In this document: positions 44,992 through 56,859 of the stretch, piece after piece
Layout of the letters: each line of letters starts with the position of its first letter
Numbering within the stretch: the first letter of the stretch is position 1
DNA from: Ananas comosus
Lineage: Eukaryota > Streptophyta > Magnoliopsida > Poales > Bromeliaceae
Direction of reading: 5' to 3'
NCBI RefSeq assembly: GCF_001540865.1
Contig: NC_033623.1
Location: 9,042,314-9,106,313 of the forward strand
DNA: 64,000 nt
Notes under the pieces: generated by a model
What the model saw: the letters and a program-made list of their open reading frames with translations, nothing else
What the model was told of the DNA's origin: nothing
Databases searched by the model: none
Translations under genes and position numbers: made by a program

Positions 44992-46600
44992 ACCCTTTTT
45001 TTTTTTTGGATACGAGTACAGTATGTCAACTATATATTCAGACACGACCCGATCCATGGACACCTTTAAAAATGACTAGAATGCTGAATATTTATATTGT
45101 TATGGGCATCCAAGGATACTTCTCATCTACTACATTTTTTTTTTTTTTTGTATAAGATTCTGTTAGGATGTCAAAACAAATTATCCAGTAGTGACCCGTG
45201 TGTTGTCTGAATTTTCTTTTGTGATTATTATTTCAAGAGCTTTTGTTCAATTATTTATAAGAACATGGCAAACATAATTTGTTGAATTATGCATTCCATC
45301 AAAAAGATGAGTTATTTTGTTCTAAATAGCACAGAAGCCCAACAGGGCACGTGAGCAGACCTGCTACACAGACATAGTTTTTCTGTACGTGCAAGGCGTT
45401 AAAAGACAAATCACCTGTAGAAAGCATTTATAAAGAGAAATAAATCAGGATTTCAACTTTTCAAAAACATTTCATTGTTTATCAAAAGTCATCACAGTTC
45501 TTCAAAATTGCAAACATTTTCAACCATTAGTTACAATCTTAACAACACATGTGTTAATGTTTACAAAGTACGAGATGTGTAGCTAGCAAGGCGTCGAAAC
45601 TACCTAGTGCTGGTCCTTACTCCGCGTCATGCTTCACTGCACACGGCGTACCTGAAAAATAATGCATAGCAATAGTGAGAAGCTGTAAAGTTTTTCAGTT
45701 GGTAGAATATGTTGCCGAGGACAATCTATCTGGAACTAGGTTAACAAGGAGCAATTGATTCCTCTGCATTATTCCCCATAAACTTATCACGTGACAACGT
45801 TCCCTTTATTGCTGAGTGTGGGCTCCACCATTTCCATTTTCTTTGCTTGAACCGAATCGAGTTGTTGAGTGTGGGCGCCACCTGAACTGGCTTAAGTTCT
45901 CCACATGTTTTCATCTTTCTTTGCTTGAACCAAACATTGTTTCCCTCTCTCTTTGCTTGAATCAAACTAGGTCAACCTGCTTCATTGGGCCTAATCGGTC
46001 CAACTGCTCCACATGTTTCTATCTTTGAACCAGATTTCTCTTTTTCTTTACTTGAACCGAACCGATTATAGTTGAGTGTGAGCTCTAACCCAAACCAGCT
46101 CAAGTTTTCTTATTTCGTTGCTTGGGCTCCCTTTTATGATGTTTTTATTTTTCAATTTTACCTACCTGGGATTCTATCCAGTATTTTTTTTCTTTTTAAT
46201 TAACGTAATTTTTTTTTCGGGAATGTAACGATGATTTGGAATGGTTGTTCTACGTTTGTTGGCTTTTGTGTTGCTTTCGTGCTACTGTATGTCCTAATGT
46301 AACATTATGCTTCTGAATTTGATGGATTATGTGTCTATTAACTAAACTAAAACACACAACTATGCTACAATACATAACCGCCGTGTAATTTTCGGCAATT
46401 TGCATTTTGTATTAGCAAATCTATTTGAAATTTAAATGAATATTACATCTCTTCATGTGCTTTTTTTAATTATAATTTTATTGCCTATAAGTATATCTCC
46501 AAATATATATAATTTGATGGATTATGTGTCTATTAACTAAATTAAAACACATGACTATGCTAAAATATACGGTTGCCGTCTAATTTTTGACAACTTGCGG
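44656..46600. other. Intergenic
   Basis: It contains a (TA)n tract at 44957-44988. It also has a loosely repeated block (45800-46100) in which TTTGCTTGAACC and GAGTGTGGGC recur four times or so with different spacing. No exon, RNA gene or known transposon could be supported. Confidence 0.4.
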
Positions 46601-46612
46601 TTTACCTGCAGA

Positions 46613-46885
46613 GATGAATTTTTCCATTAATGTCGACATCAGCTTTCGTCGATTGCTTCGCAAATATCTGCGTGCTATTTTCCTTACCTCCCCCGAGGTA
46701 TTGCAGGATCGTAGATGCTGATGGTTGGTTTCGTTCTTATGTTGATGTGGAAATACCCAGACGTAGCTGATTTATAGAGATAATTAAGTGTCATGGTGCT
46801 CCATTTTCTGAGTCTAATCAAACGGATGCTGCATGTGTAGCAATTAAGAGGTTTCGTAATGAATTGGGCTTTGAAGTTAAAAATG
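46613..46885 (+). pseudogene. Unidentified decayed coding sequence, 5' part
   Basis: Codon-like sequence reads VDADGWFRSYVDVEIPRR, then a stop, then FIEIIKCHGAPFSESNQ and ACVAIKRFRNELGFEVKN. An upstream stretch from ATG 46615 (MNFSINVDISFRRLLRKYLR) is in another frame. The family was not recognised; the CHGxPxSxxxQTDAACxAIKRF pattern loosely recalls small RNA-binding folds, but this is only an impression. It is interrupted by a CACTA element at 46886 and its 3' half follows at 48982. There are no introns, so a retrogene relic is possible. Confidence 0.4.
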
Positions 46886-47246
46886 TACTACTAGAAAATT
46901 AGTCATTAGTGATATTTATTTACGTTACTAAAAGATTAACGAATGCAGTTAAAAGTTTTAGCAGCATATGACACCAAATGCTGCCTATGCAAATGTTGCT
47001 AAAAGTATTAGCAGTATTTATAATAAATGCGGCCAATGTAAATCAATTAGTATCATTAGGAACATACCGCTAAAAGGGATTAAATGCTAATTTTAAGTTG
47101 TTTATTAGTGGCACATAAATATAATGTAACTAATACAAATATCTAATTTTAGGGACTCAAATTTTAAAATTTAAAATTTATTTTAGATTCAATTTTTAAA
47201 TTTAAATTTAAATTTATATTTATATTTGAATTTTTTTGAAAGAAAT

Positions 47247-47372
47247 GTAGCATGCTACCCGCTTTGTTTATTGCTTTTAGACATAAACTTAGCTGGAAAT
47301 GTGAATCAACAAAGATTCGAGCTTGAGACCTCAAATACCAACCACCAAGCCCTTTCCCACTTGCGTTAGGGA
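47247..47372 (-). mobile_element. SINE, antisense
   Basis: The complement reads AGTGGGAAAGGGCTTGGTGG, then a B-box-like GCTCGAATCTTTG and the family tail ending GCATGCTAC. It is the best-preserved copy of the family in the window. Confidence 0.55.
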
Positions 47373-47572
47373 CTATTAGTTATATATATTTAAATATTTT
47401 TAATTTTAAGTCTTCATTTTAAAATTTTAAAATTTTAAATTTTAAATTATAAATTTAGATACTAAATTTAAATTTTTAATTTTCAAATATTAAATTTTAA
47501 GTCAAAATTTATAGTTTTAAATTTGAATTTTAAAAAATAAATTTAAAAATTTAAAACTTTAAAAATTTAAGN

Positions 47573-48115
47573 TCATTAATGTCGACATCAGCTTTCGTGG
47601 ATTGCTTCGCAAATATATGCGTGCTATTTTCCTTACCTCCCCCGAGGTACTGCAGGATCGTAGATGCTAATGGTTGGTTTCGTTTTTATGTTGATGTGGA
47701 AATACCCAGACGTAGCTGATTTATAGAGATAACTAAGTGGCATGGTGCTCCATTTTCTGAGTCTAATCAAACGGATGCTGCATGTGTAGCTATTAAGAGG
47801 TTTCGTAATGAATTGGGCTTTGAAGTTAAAAATGTACTATTAGAAAATTAGTCATTAGTGATATTTATTTACGCTACTAAAAGATCAACGAATGCAGCTA
47901 AAAGTTTTAGCAGCATATGACACCAAATACTGCCTATGCCAATGTTGCTAAAATTATTAGTAGTATTTATAATAAATGCGGCCAATGTAAGTCAATTAGT
48001 ATCATTAGGAACATACCGCTAAAAGGGATTAAATACTAATTTTAAGTTGTTTATTAGTGGCACATAAATATAATGTCACTAATACAAATATCTAATTTTA
48101 GGGACTCAAATTTTA
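47573..48115 (+). repeat. Duplicate of 46626-47170 after assembly gap
   Basis: It starts CATTAATGTCGACATCAGC and matches 46626-47170 with about 3% differences, including the decayed gene's 5' part and the left end of the CACTA element. It sits directly after the N at 47572, pointing to an unmerged haplotype or a collapsed gap. Confidence 0.7.
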
Positions 48116-48117
48116 AA

Positions 48118-48385
48118 ATTTAAATTTAGTATCTAAATTTAGAATTTAAAATTTAAATTTAGTATCTAAATTTAGAATTTAAAATTTAAATTTAGTATCT
48201 AAATTTAGAATTTAAAATTTAAATTTAGTATCTAAATTTAGAATTTAAAATTTAAATTTAGTATCTAAATTTAGAATTTAAAATTTAAATTTAGTATCTA
48301 AATTTAGAATTTAAAATTTAAATTTAGTATCTAAATTTAGAATTTAAAATTTAAATTTAGTATCTAAATTTAGAATTTAAAATTT
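48118..48385 (+). repeat. 33-bp minisatellite, about 8 units
   Basis: AGTATCTAAATTTAG recurs at 48128, 48161, 48194, 48227, 48260, 48293, 48326 and 48359, an exact 33-bp step. The unit is almost pure A/T and near palindromic (AAATTTAGTATCTAAATTT). Confidence 0.9.
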
Positions 48386-48981
48386 AAAATATAAAATTTT
48401 AAAATTAGATACTAAATTTAAATTTTAAATTATAAGTTTAATTTTTAAAATTATAAGTTTTGAATTTTTAAACTTTAATTTCAAAATTTTTAATTCTAAG
48501 TAAAAATAGGATATATTAATAATTATATATTGATTAGTGACGATATTTAGTAATAAGTGCTGCTACTTTATTATATATAGTTAATGGCGTTCACTAATTT
48601 ACGCTGCTAATTTATCCTATTTTGCAACATTAATAGTAAATTACTGCTAAATTATTAAATCAAGCGGTAATTATCAAGTAATGTTATTAAATATATTAAT
48701 TAGCATAATTTAAATAATGTTGCGGAGTAAATGTCGCGACATTTAGCAATAAGCACTGCTACTTTGTTACATTTAATATCATTTTTTATAAAATGCTGAA
48801 AATTTCAACGACATTCACTAATTTATGCTGCTAATTTATCCTATTTTACAACATTAATAATAGATTGCTACTAAATTATTAAATATAGCGGCAATTATCA
48901 AGTAATGCTATTAAATATATTAATTAGCATGATTTAAATGCTACGGAGTAAATGCTGCTAAATCATGGATTTATTGTAGTG

Positions 48982-49774
48982 ATGTAAATTTTGAGGACAA
49001 GAAATATTATAAAAACTTATATGATCGTATCTGTGACGAATATTTGGAACTTTAAGATAAGTATGAAACATTTAACTTGGACTTTAATTTTCTCAAAAAG
49101 TCCTGTAATTTTTTAATTAAAGAAAAATAAATTGTCGCTGTTTTGAAGGAAATCAAGAAAAGTATTGATAGGTATTGCGCCTTCATTAATCCCCCCTAAT
49201 GTTGATCTGATGGAAGAAGAGCTAATTGGATATCCGGTAACTTCACATACTGCAGAAACAACGGTAACAACTAGCGATGATCCGGAAATACCTTCTGGTT
49301 ATTACAAGATCTAGCCTTTCTGCCGTTTGACATAAAATACTGTTGCTTTCCTAACCTACTAAGTATGTTTTTATGTTTGTTTTGCATCTCAATTTTCACA
49401 AAGTATTTTTGTCTATGCCTAGGCTTGAATTTCGTCATATATCTACTTGTCTTTCTAGATTGTTTTGCCCTTTTGTTTCTGTTGTTGATCATCCTTTTAA
49501 TAAATTAAGAAGAAAAAGAAATTGCAATTACGTTTATTGTTGCTTCATTAATTGTTGTTTACATTGTTTGCACTGTTCAAGCTACTGATATGTCTCATCT
49601 ACTACATAATAAAAAAAAATTATATTATTATTCTTGGAATATTTGGGGGGAACATAATCAAATAACATAGAAAAAAAATTCTAACGGAGAGAGTATTACA
49701 TCTGCTGCTTCTCCTTAATCTACTAATGGTGATGCTCATGTTGTTGCTGCTTTCCTTCTGGATATCTATATCGA
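48982..49774 (+). pseudogene. Unidentified decayed coding sequence, 3' part (copy 1)
   Basis: It continues the frame of 46613-46885: DVNFEDKKYYKNLYDRICDE, then stops, LDFNFLKKSCNFLIKEK and AVLKEIKKSIDRYCAFINP. Several in-frame stops show it is dead. The last 500 bases up to the N at 49775 have no clear frame. Confidence 0.4.
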
Positions 49775-49775
49775 N

Positions 49776-49980
49776 ATTAACGGCGATATAAATTATTAAA
49801 TCATCGTTAAATAATAATTACAACATTTTATCCTATTTAATCGTCATACTTAATCACTTACGGCGACTTTAAAAATCGTAAAATATTTTTTACTGTGATT
49901 TACATTGTTTCATCGTCGCGAATAACGATTTACAGCGCTGTAAATGAGGCATTGTAAATAAATTTAATACGATTAATTAT
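49776..49980. repeat. Unnamed repeat end after gap
   Basis: ACGGCGAT, CGGCGACTTT and similar inverted short blocks suggest the subterminal region of another transposon, cut by the N at 49775. Confidence 0.3.
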
Positions 49981-50855
49981 ATCAAGTAATGCTATTAAAT
50001 ATATTAATTAGCATGATTTAAATGTTACGGAGTAAATGCTGCTAAATCATGAATTTATTGTAGTGATGTAAATTTTGAGGACAAGAAATATTATAAAAAC
50101 TTATATAATCGTATCTGTGACGAATATTTGGAACTTTAAGATAAGTATGAAACATTTAACTTGGACTTTGATTTTCTCAAAAAGTCCTGTAATTTTTTAA
50201 TTAAAGAAAAATAAATTGTCACTGTCTTGAAGGAAATCAAGAAAAGTATTGAAAGGTATTGCGCCTTCATTAATCCCCCCTAATGTTGATCTGATGGAAG
50301 AAGAACTAATTAGACATCCGGTAAATTCAGATACTGCAGAAACAACGGTAATGACTAGCGATGATCCGGAAATACCTTCTGGTTATTACAAGATCTAGTC
50401 TTTCTGCCATTTGACATAAAATACTGTTGCTTTCCTAACTTACTAAGTATGTTTTTATGTTTGTTTTGCATCTCAATTTTCACAAAGTATTTTTGTTTAT
50501 GCCTGGGCTTGAATTTCGTCATATATCTACTTGTCTTTCTAGATTGTTTTGCCCTTTTGTTTCTGTTGTTGATCATCCTTTTAATAAAATTAAGAAGAAA
50601 AAGAAATTGCAATTACTTCTATTGTTGCTTCATTGTTGTTTACATTGATTGCTCTGTTCAAGCTACTGATATGTCTCATCTACTACATAATAAAAAATAT
50701 ATATATATTATTATTCTTGGAATATTTGGGGGGGACATAATCAAATAACATAGAAAAAATTTCTAACGGAGAGAGTATTACATCTGCTGCTTCTCCTTAA
50801 TCTACTAATGGTGATGTTCATGTTGTTGCTGCTTTCCTTCTGGATATCTCTATCG
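49981..50855 (+). repeat. Duplicate of 48899-49774 (decayed gene 3' part, copy 2)
   Basis: It repeats the right end of the CACTA element and the decayed gene's 3' part (VNFEDKKYYKNLYNRICDEY) at about 96-97% identity. The N at 49775 separates the copies, again suggesting haplotypes placed in tandem. Confidence 0.65.
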
Positions 50856-51518
50856 ATTTTTTTTCCCTTTTTTTTTTTCTCCCTGATAAAATCTCAAACA
50901 ATATGCATCAATTTAAAATCAACAACAAAGCTGTTTAGAGTCAGCTAATTGTAAAGCTTTAGTTTATTTATAATCTTCTTCTTTTTTTTTTGGATAGAAT
51001 ATCTTTTTGTAAGGAATTTTGGCTCTAAACCTCGAGAATAAATTTCTAAGCATTCTATGGTATTCCAATTGTTGCAGATTTTTTTACTTCCTCTTTTGCT
51101 AACAAAATCTCTTATTTTCAAGTTCTACTCCATATTCTATTCGTTTTTCCATTGGGTGTTTTTTTGTTATCTATTATACTTCTTCTACTTCTTCTTCTTA
51201 TATATTGAGTTTTTACACTCCATTAGTAAAGTGGGAAAAAATGAAGGCAAAAAGATATTTTTTAAAGGAAATCCTTTGTAGAATTTTGCATTGTTTCTTT
51301 TCTTCTCTCAAAGAAAAAGAATGAAAGAATATAAGAAGAAAAAGAATTAGCAGATTATATATTTCCGTTTGGAAGGTAATCAAGGTATTATAGAACTTAA
51401 ATTTAGACTTCTCTTTGATTTGAGTAGCTAGGCTTCCCCTTAATTTATACTTTTTCTAATAATAAACAGTATGTAAACAACAAATACGCGACAGCATGCA
51501 TCATATGCCAAAGTAATA
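50856..51518. other. Intergenic
   Basis: T-rich and A-rich stretches with no gene or repeat family recognised. Confidence 0.4.
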
Positions 51519-52211
51519 TGTATTGGATTTTATTAGATTTTTGTGATTTAAAACTTGTTAAAGCTTCTTGGTGAGCCCAATAATTATTAATCGGTCTTGC
51601 TTGGGAGAGCCCAACTAAAGTTTTGAGGTTTAGTCCCGCATTGGAAACTAAAAGGGTGTTAATGGTGTTTATATATTCTTTTATTCTCAAGCTAGTTACT
51701 TGGAAAAAAAAAGAGTTATGCACTCGTTTAAACACACACATGGCACGAGTCGAGTCGGGCCAGGTGGGCGCGCAGCGGCGCGCGCAGTCCAAACACCAGG
51801 TTTATTTTATTTTTTTATTTTTCCGTTTTATCTTTATCTTAATTCTAATCCTAATCCGTATCTCGTATAATCATAGGTTTATTATGTTTTATACGGATTT
51901 GACACGTTGAAGCAAGATTCTTGCTTTGATTATAAATATTGGACTAGGTTGCACGAGTTCAAGAAGAACCCGAGCATACCTAAACCCTACCTCACATTTT
52001 CCTGCTTTCTCACCATTGATTTTTTGCGTCGATTTTCGCCGAGTTTTTTTTGCTGGATCTGAAGCTTATTGGGTTCGTCTTGCGCCACCTTGGAAGCGTA
52101 CCGATGGGGTGGAATGTGATCGTTGTATCGCTGGAAGTAATTGCCGGATAGCCTCACACGTGGAGGGGCAATTTCGCTTCTAGGACAGTGCTCTGCACGC
52201 CTCGATCCACA
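51519..52211 (+). mobile_element. Possible copia LTR remnant
   Basis: It begins TGTATTGGATTTTATTAG, contains TAGTCCCGCATTGGAAACT and a TATAAATATTGG box (51932), and ends near CTCGATCCACA, a layout like Tnt1-type LTRs. No target duplication or internal region was found. It could instead be unrelated intergenic DNA. Confidence 0.35.
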
Positions 52212-53325
52212 GGTCTTTTCTAAATTTTTTTTTTTTTACAGTATTTGTTATTTTTTTCTTTTTCAAAATTTTTCTAAACTTGAAATTAAACTTTCGAATT
52301 ATTTTAAAGAATATTTTAATAAAAGATCAGAAAGATTTTCCAATAATATGTACTACTAAAGTCAATGTGTAGCATACAATACTATACTCATGCATTAAAT
52401 AGTATACAATGTCATGAATTTGATCCAATAGTCTACTGTATCTAGGAAGTGACCTAGGGAATTTATACTTTGCTATTTTATTTGATGGTAGATTTTTTCG
52501 ATAAAAATAAAAATAAAACTACATATTAGTTAAGTGCAACTTTTTGAATCACATGACGGCAAAGAGAAAATGAACTAAACCATAGGGACAGTATAAGTTT
52601 ACCTTTATTCATATTTCACCTAAAGGATCTATTATCAACTGATAAAATAGCAAAATGATACTTTCTACAAACCATAAAGCGGTACAATATAACATACATT
52701 TTTAAGTAATAAACACTTTACCATGCTGTAGCTAACGGAAGTATCACTTTGCTATCTTATTCAACTATAAACTTTTACAGTAAAATAAAAATAGAATGAT
52801 AAGATAACTAAATATAAAGTATTTAACTGGGGAGTGGCAAAATGAAAATGCTCTAAACCGGGAGAGCAGAAAATTGTAAATACGGCATACAAATTGTTAT
52901 TAGGTAATAAAAGGAGTGTGCTGTGCTTTGGCATCGAATTAATTCCAGGCTTTATTCAAGTGGTTGGTGACACCTTGGAAGGAGTATGCATGCTGTGCTT
53001 TGACATTTGTTCACTATTGTTGACATCATGGAAACATGCGTAGAACCTTGTCGTCCAATGAGAAACCGGCCTCAAAAATTTGCGTGTGAATGACTTGTTG
53101 TTTGATTAATGAGTATATTTGCGCTGTACGTTCTTCAAATATCACGCCACTTTAAGTCTGAGGGCTAGCATGACATGTACCTGCACTACGTGTCCAGGCA
53201 TAAACTTCCCCGATCGATCGAAGTCGTGAAGTATTGGGTAATTAATTGCGATTTAATTGGGTCGACACACTGCGAATTTTTTTAATTAATGGAAACTTCC
53301 TAATTTGGTCTAACGTCTCAATTCG
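52212..53325. other. Intergenic, upstream of the GDSL gene
   Basis: No transposon ends or exons were identified. The promoter of the GDSL gene should lie in its last few hundred bases. Confidence 0.45.
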
Positions 53326-53330
53326 AATCC

Positions 53331-53337
53331 TATAAAT
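53331..53337 (+). promoter_or_regulatory. TATA box of the GDSL gene
   Basis: TATAAAT lies 67 bp before the ATG at 53398, leaving a leader of roughly 35 bp from the usual start distance. It is a good match in sequence and position. Confidence 0.55.
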
Positions 53338-53397
53338 TGAAGGACCCATTTTAATGACTCGATCCTCCATACCAACCAACCTCAAGATCTCACAACC

Positions 53398-56300
53398 ATG
53401 GCCTTCTCTCCCTTCCCCCTATTCTCCTTCCTCTTCCGCCTCTCGACCATCATTCTTGCTGCGTTCACCGGCAAGCCAAAGTACACTTCGGTATTCCTCT
53501 TCGGCAACTCCTATGCCGACACTGGAAATTACGTCATACTCGAATCCCCCGTGTTATCCGTCATTACTATAGACCAACCACCCTACGGCATGACCTTTTT
53601 CCACCATCCCACGGGTCGCTGCTCCGACGGCCGTCTCGTCATAGATTTTATATGTGCGCACAAATAATCTACCATTAATTGTTCTCATTACACAATAATT
53701 TATACACATTGTATCTTCTGTTCAAATTTTCATCTTTGTATCCGTACGTATATATTTATAGGTGAGGCATTGGGGCTCCCATTTCTTCCACCGTCCTTGG
53801 CGCACAACGCGAGCTTCAGCAAGGGGGCGAACTTCGCGGTGACGGGGGCGACCGCACTCGACCTTGCCTTCTATGAAGCAAACAACATCACCACCGTCCC
53901 CCCGGTCAATAGCTCATTGAGTGTCCAACTTGGGTGGTTTGATGCGCTGAAGCCTTCGCTCTGTAGCACTGCTCGACGTCTCTAACTAACTAATACACCT
54001 ATCTTTCACTTTACGTATACATATAATTAATTAAATCTCACCTTTTAGATGAGTGAGATGTACAATATATATATATATACACTCCTTTTCGGATGTATGA
54101 ATAGAATTGCTCTTTACCAAGTAGGTAAAAATGCATTGAGAACTCCCGACTACGTACATAGATTATTTTGGAATTGGCCCCTCATTTAATTCTCTCTTTT
54201 TATCGGTACCTTTTCAACTTCTATTTGTTTTTATTTGAATATTTCAAGGAAAAACAATTCTCTATTTTCATCAAATTTCATGACTCTTATCTACTTTTCA
54301 GATGAAGAAAGTGTGGATTTTGTTAATAAATTCGACCAACTATGGCTGATGAAGCTGTTAATTTTTATCAAAAAAAAATCAAAGACTAGGATGGTATATC
54401 ATTATCAATGAAAAAAAGATAATGTTTAAGGACTTAATTAATTCAAAATTATCTATTGTTGAAGGGGTCTCCATATATTTTGTACCCACAAATTAATGTC
54501 TAAATAATCTAAAAACCTTACATTACGATTTACGATAATTTATTTATTGATAGTTATCATATAAAAACATGCAGAGTGTAAGGAGTTATTTAAAAATGCA
54601 CTTTTCATCGTGGGAGAGATTGGAGGAGACGATATTATTTATTTAGCGGCCTATGGCGTAAGCTTGGAGGAAATCAAGGAGACATACGTGCCCAAAATTG
54701 TGAAAAACATTTCAATGGCTGTTGAGGTAATCCGTATTTTAATTACATCTTTTTTAAAGGCTAAAATGCGTAAAACCTTATTGTATATAATTCCAGTTGT
54801 ACTATTCTTTCCTAAAGTTTTTAGCACTTCTCAGTTTGCGCAATGCTAGGCTTACAATCCAATTTGGTTTGTAATCTTACAACTTTGACAATTTAAAGGC
54901 TAAGGTTAATCCACTAATCTTATCACTCTTTTTCTTTTCTTTACAAAAAATCAAAAAAAGGCTGCTTAAATCCTAGCAATCATTGAATTAGGGTTTATAA
55001 TCTTTATCATATGTTTTAGTCATAAACTTAGCATTTCTCCGACAGCACATCGAAACTCTTTGCAGAAACTTTCTATTTTTTGTTTACAGAAAATTTTCCC
55101 ATGCAAGCATAACAGTTTGTTGATAATTTAAAAAAAAATAAAAATCTGTTGGGACATGTTAGCCCTTAGTGCTTTGCTAATTTATTATAGAAGTTGTCGA
55201 ATATAGTAGATTTTCACTGGAAGTAGAAGAACTTAGAGTTAAAATAAAATTTTAAAAAAAAGTTTTTAAAAACCTATTTCCAGATTGTTATTTATATATA
55301 ATTTGGAGGATGTGTTCTTCAACATATTCTAGCCCTAAATTTATAAGCAACATATATAGAAAAAATAATAATTTTTTTTCTCATATATGTAGAAACTGAT
55401 CAACGAGGGGGTCAGAACCGTGGTAGTGCCTGGAGACATACCTACTGGATGCACGCCAGCCAAGCTGACACTATACGCGAGCCCGAACAAGACGGATTAC
55501 GATCCGCGAACGGGATGCCTCGAGAATTTTAACCATCTGAGCAAGTACCGCAACACGAAGCTTCGCGTCGAGGTAGAGGGGCTCCGACGAAAGTACTCGC
55601 ATGTGCGGATCATCTACGCCGACTACTACACCCCAGTCAATCAGTTTGCAACGGAACCCGCGCATTTCGGTGAGCTTTCAATTCGGGACAAGTACTCACG
55701 CTTGCTAATTACTTAAGATTTTACAGTTGTTTAGTCTTGCTGATGCAATAGTTTATGTTTGGATAAATTGCACAATTAGAACCTGAAGGTTCGTGAAGCC
55801 TAAAGTTTCAATTTAGTATCTGGAGATTCCAAACTATCATAATTATTTCACTCCAGTCCTTTAGAAAAAAAAAAATTATCATCAATTTTGTACTTTTAAT
55901 AAATTGATCCAGTTTCTTAACATTGAAAAAATTGCAGTTTAACAGTGGAAAACTTACAAGTAAGCACCAATTGTTTGGTGCTTTTAAAAGCACCGAGCGT
56001 AACCGGACTCTATATATATATAGTCAGGCTAGTATGCTATCGATATATAGTATCGAGAATTTGGTACTATTGAGTTTTTCACTGTTAGATTTAATTCTTT
56101 GATTATTTTTACCTGTTAGATTATACTATTCAACCAACCACTTGTTCAACCCTAGGGAACCCACATCATCCTAACCACACATTTCTCAATCCAATGGCCA
56201 ATAGCATCAATAGCTTGATACTATTAATAATATTCTAGCCTAGTTATATATATATATATATAGAGCAGGGCTGCTGTGCTCTCAGGAGCACGGAAGCCTC

Positions 56301-56800
56301 CGTGCTCCTGAGCCGTTTTCGATGATGGAGTTTTCGAATCGACAATCGGCTCCGTTAAACTTGATCTAGCGTATTTAAAGTTTCTAGAAAATAATTTTTG
56401 CGATTTTTCGATATCATTTACCTAGCAATTGAACGGAAAAATCAATGATTTTAAAGTGTAGAATAATCTTTAAAAAATGTTGATAGGAGTTTTATAATCT
56501 AGATCAAGAGTATAGATCTTGTTTTAAATAGTTTAAAGAATTTTCTAACAAAAATTCAATTGATTTGGATATCTTTACGCCGTTAAACGAGAAAACGCCT
56601 CTTATCGACCATTAAAATTACAAATTTTGAAACCCTTTGATCATTAGGCAAATGATATCGAAAAGATTTAAAATTTGATTTCTAAACACTTTAAGTGGTA
56701 TAGATCATGTTCAACGGAGCCGATCGTCAATTTGGAAGTTTTATCATCAAAAACAAATCGGTAGTAAACGGCTCGTTTACTACCAATAGTATTCCAGCTC

Positions 56801-56859
<59 letters not shown>

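Larger units (their letters stand above)
46886..48981. mobile_element. CACTA-type element in the decayed gene, TSD ATG (contains a gap)
   Basis: The left end TACTACTAGAAAATTAG (first C changed) and the right end complement of CACTACAATAAATCC are each next to ATG (46883-46885 and 48982-48984). Subterminal motifs GCTGCTAAAT and GCAGCATTT recur. Inside, at the N at 47572, the host gene's 5' part and the element's left part start again (47573-48115), so the assembled length is unreliable. Confidence 0.5.

Noticed and set aside
48118..48385. Regular 33-bp repeats resembling a CRISPR array in spacing
   Set aside because: Units are directly tandem with no unique spacers, almost pure A/T, and the DNA is plant nuclear.
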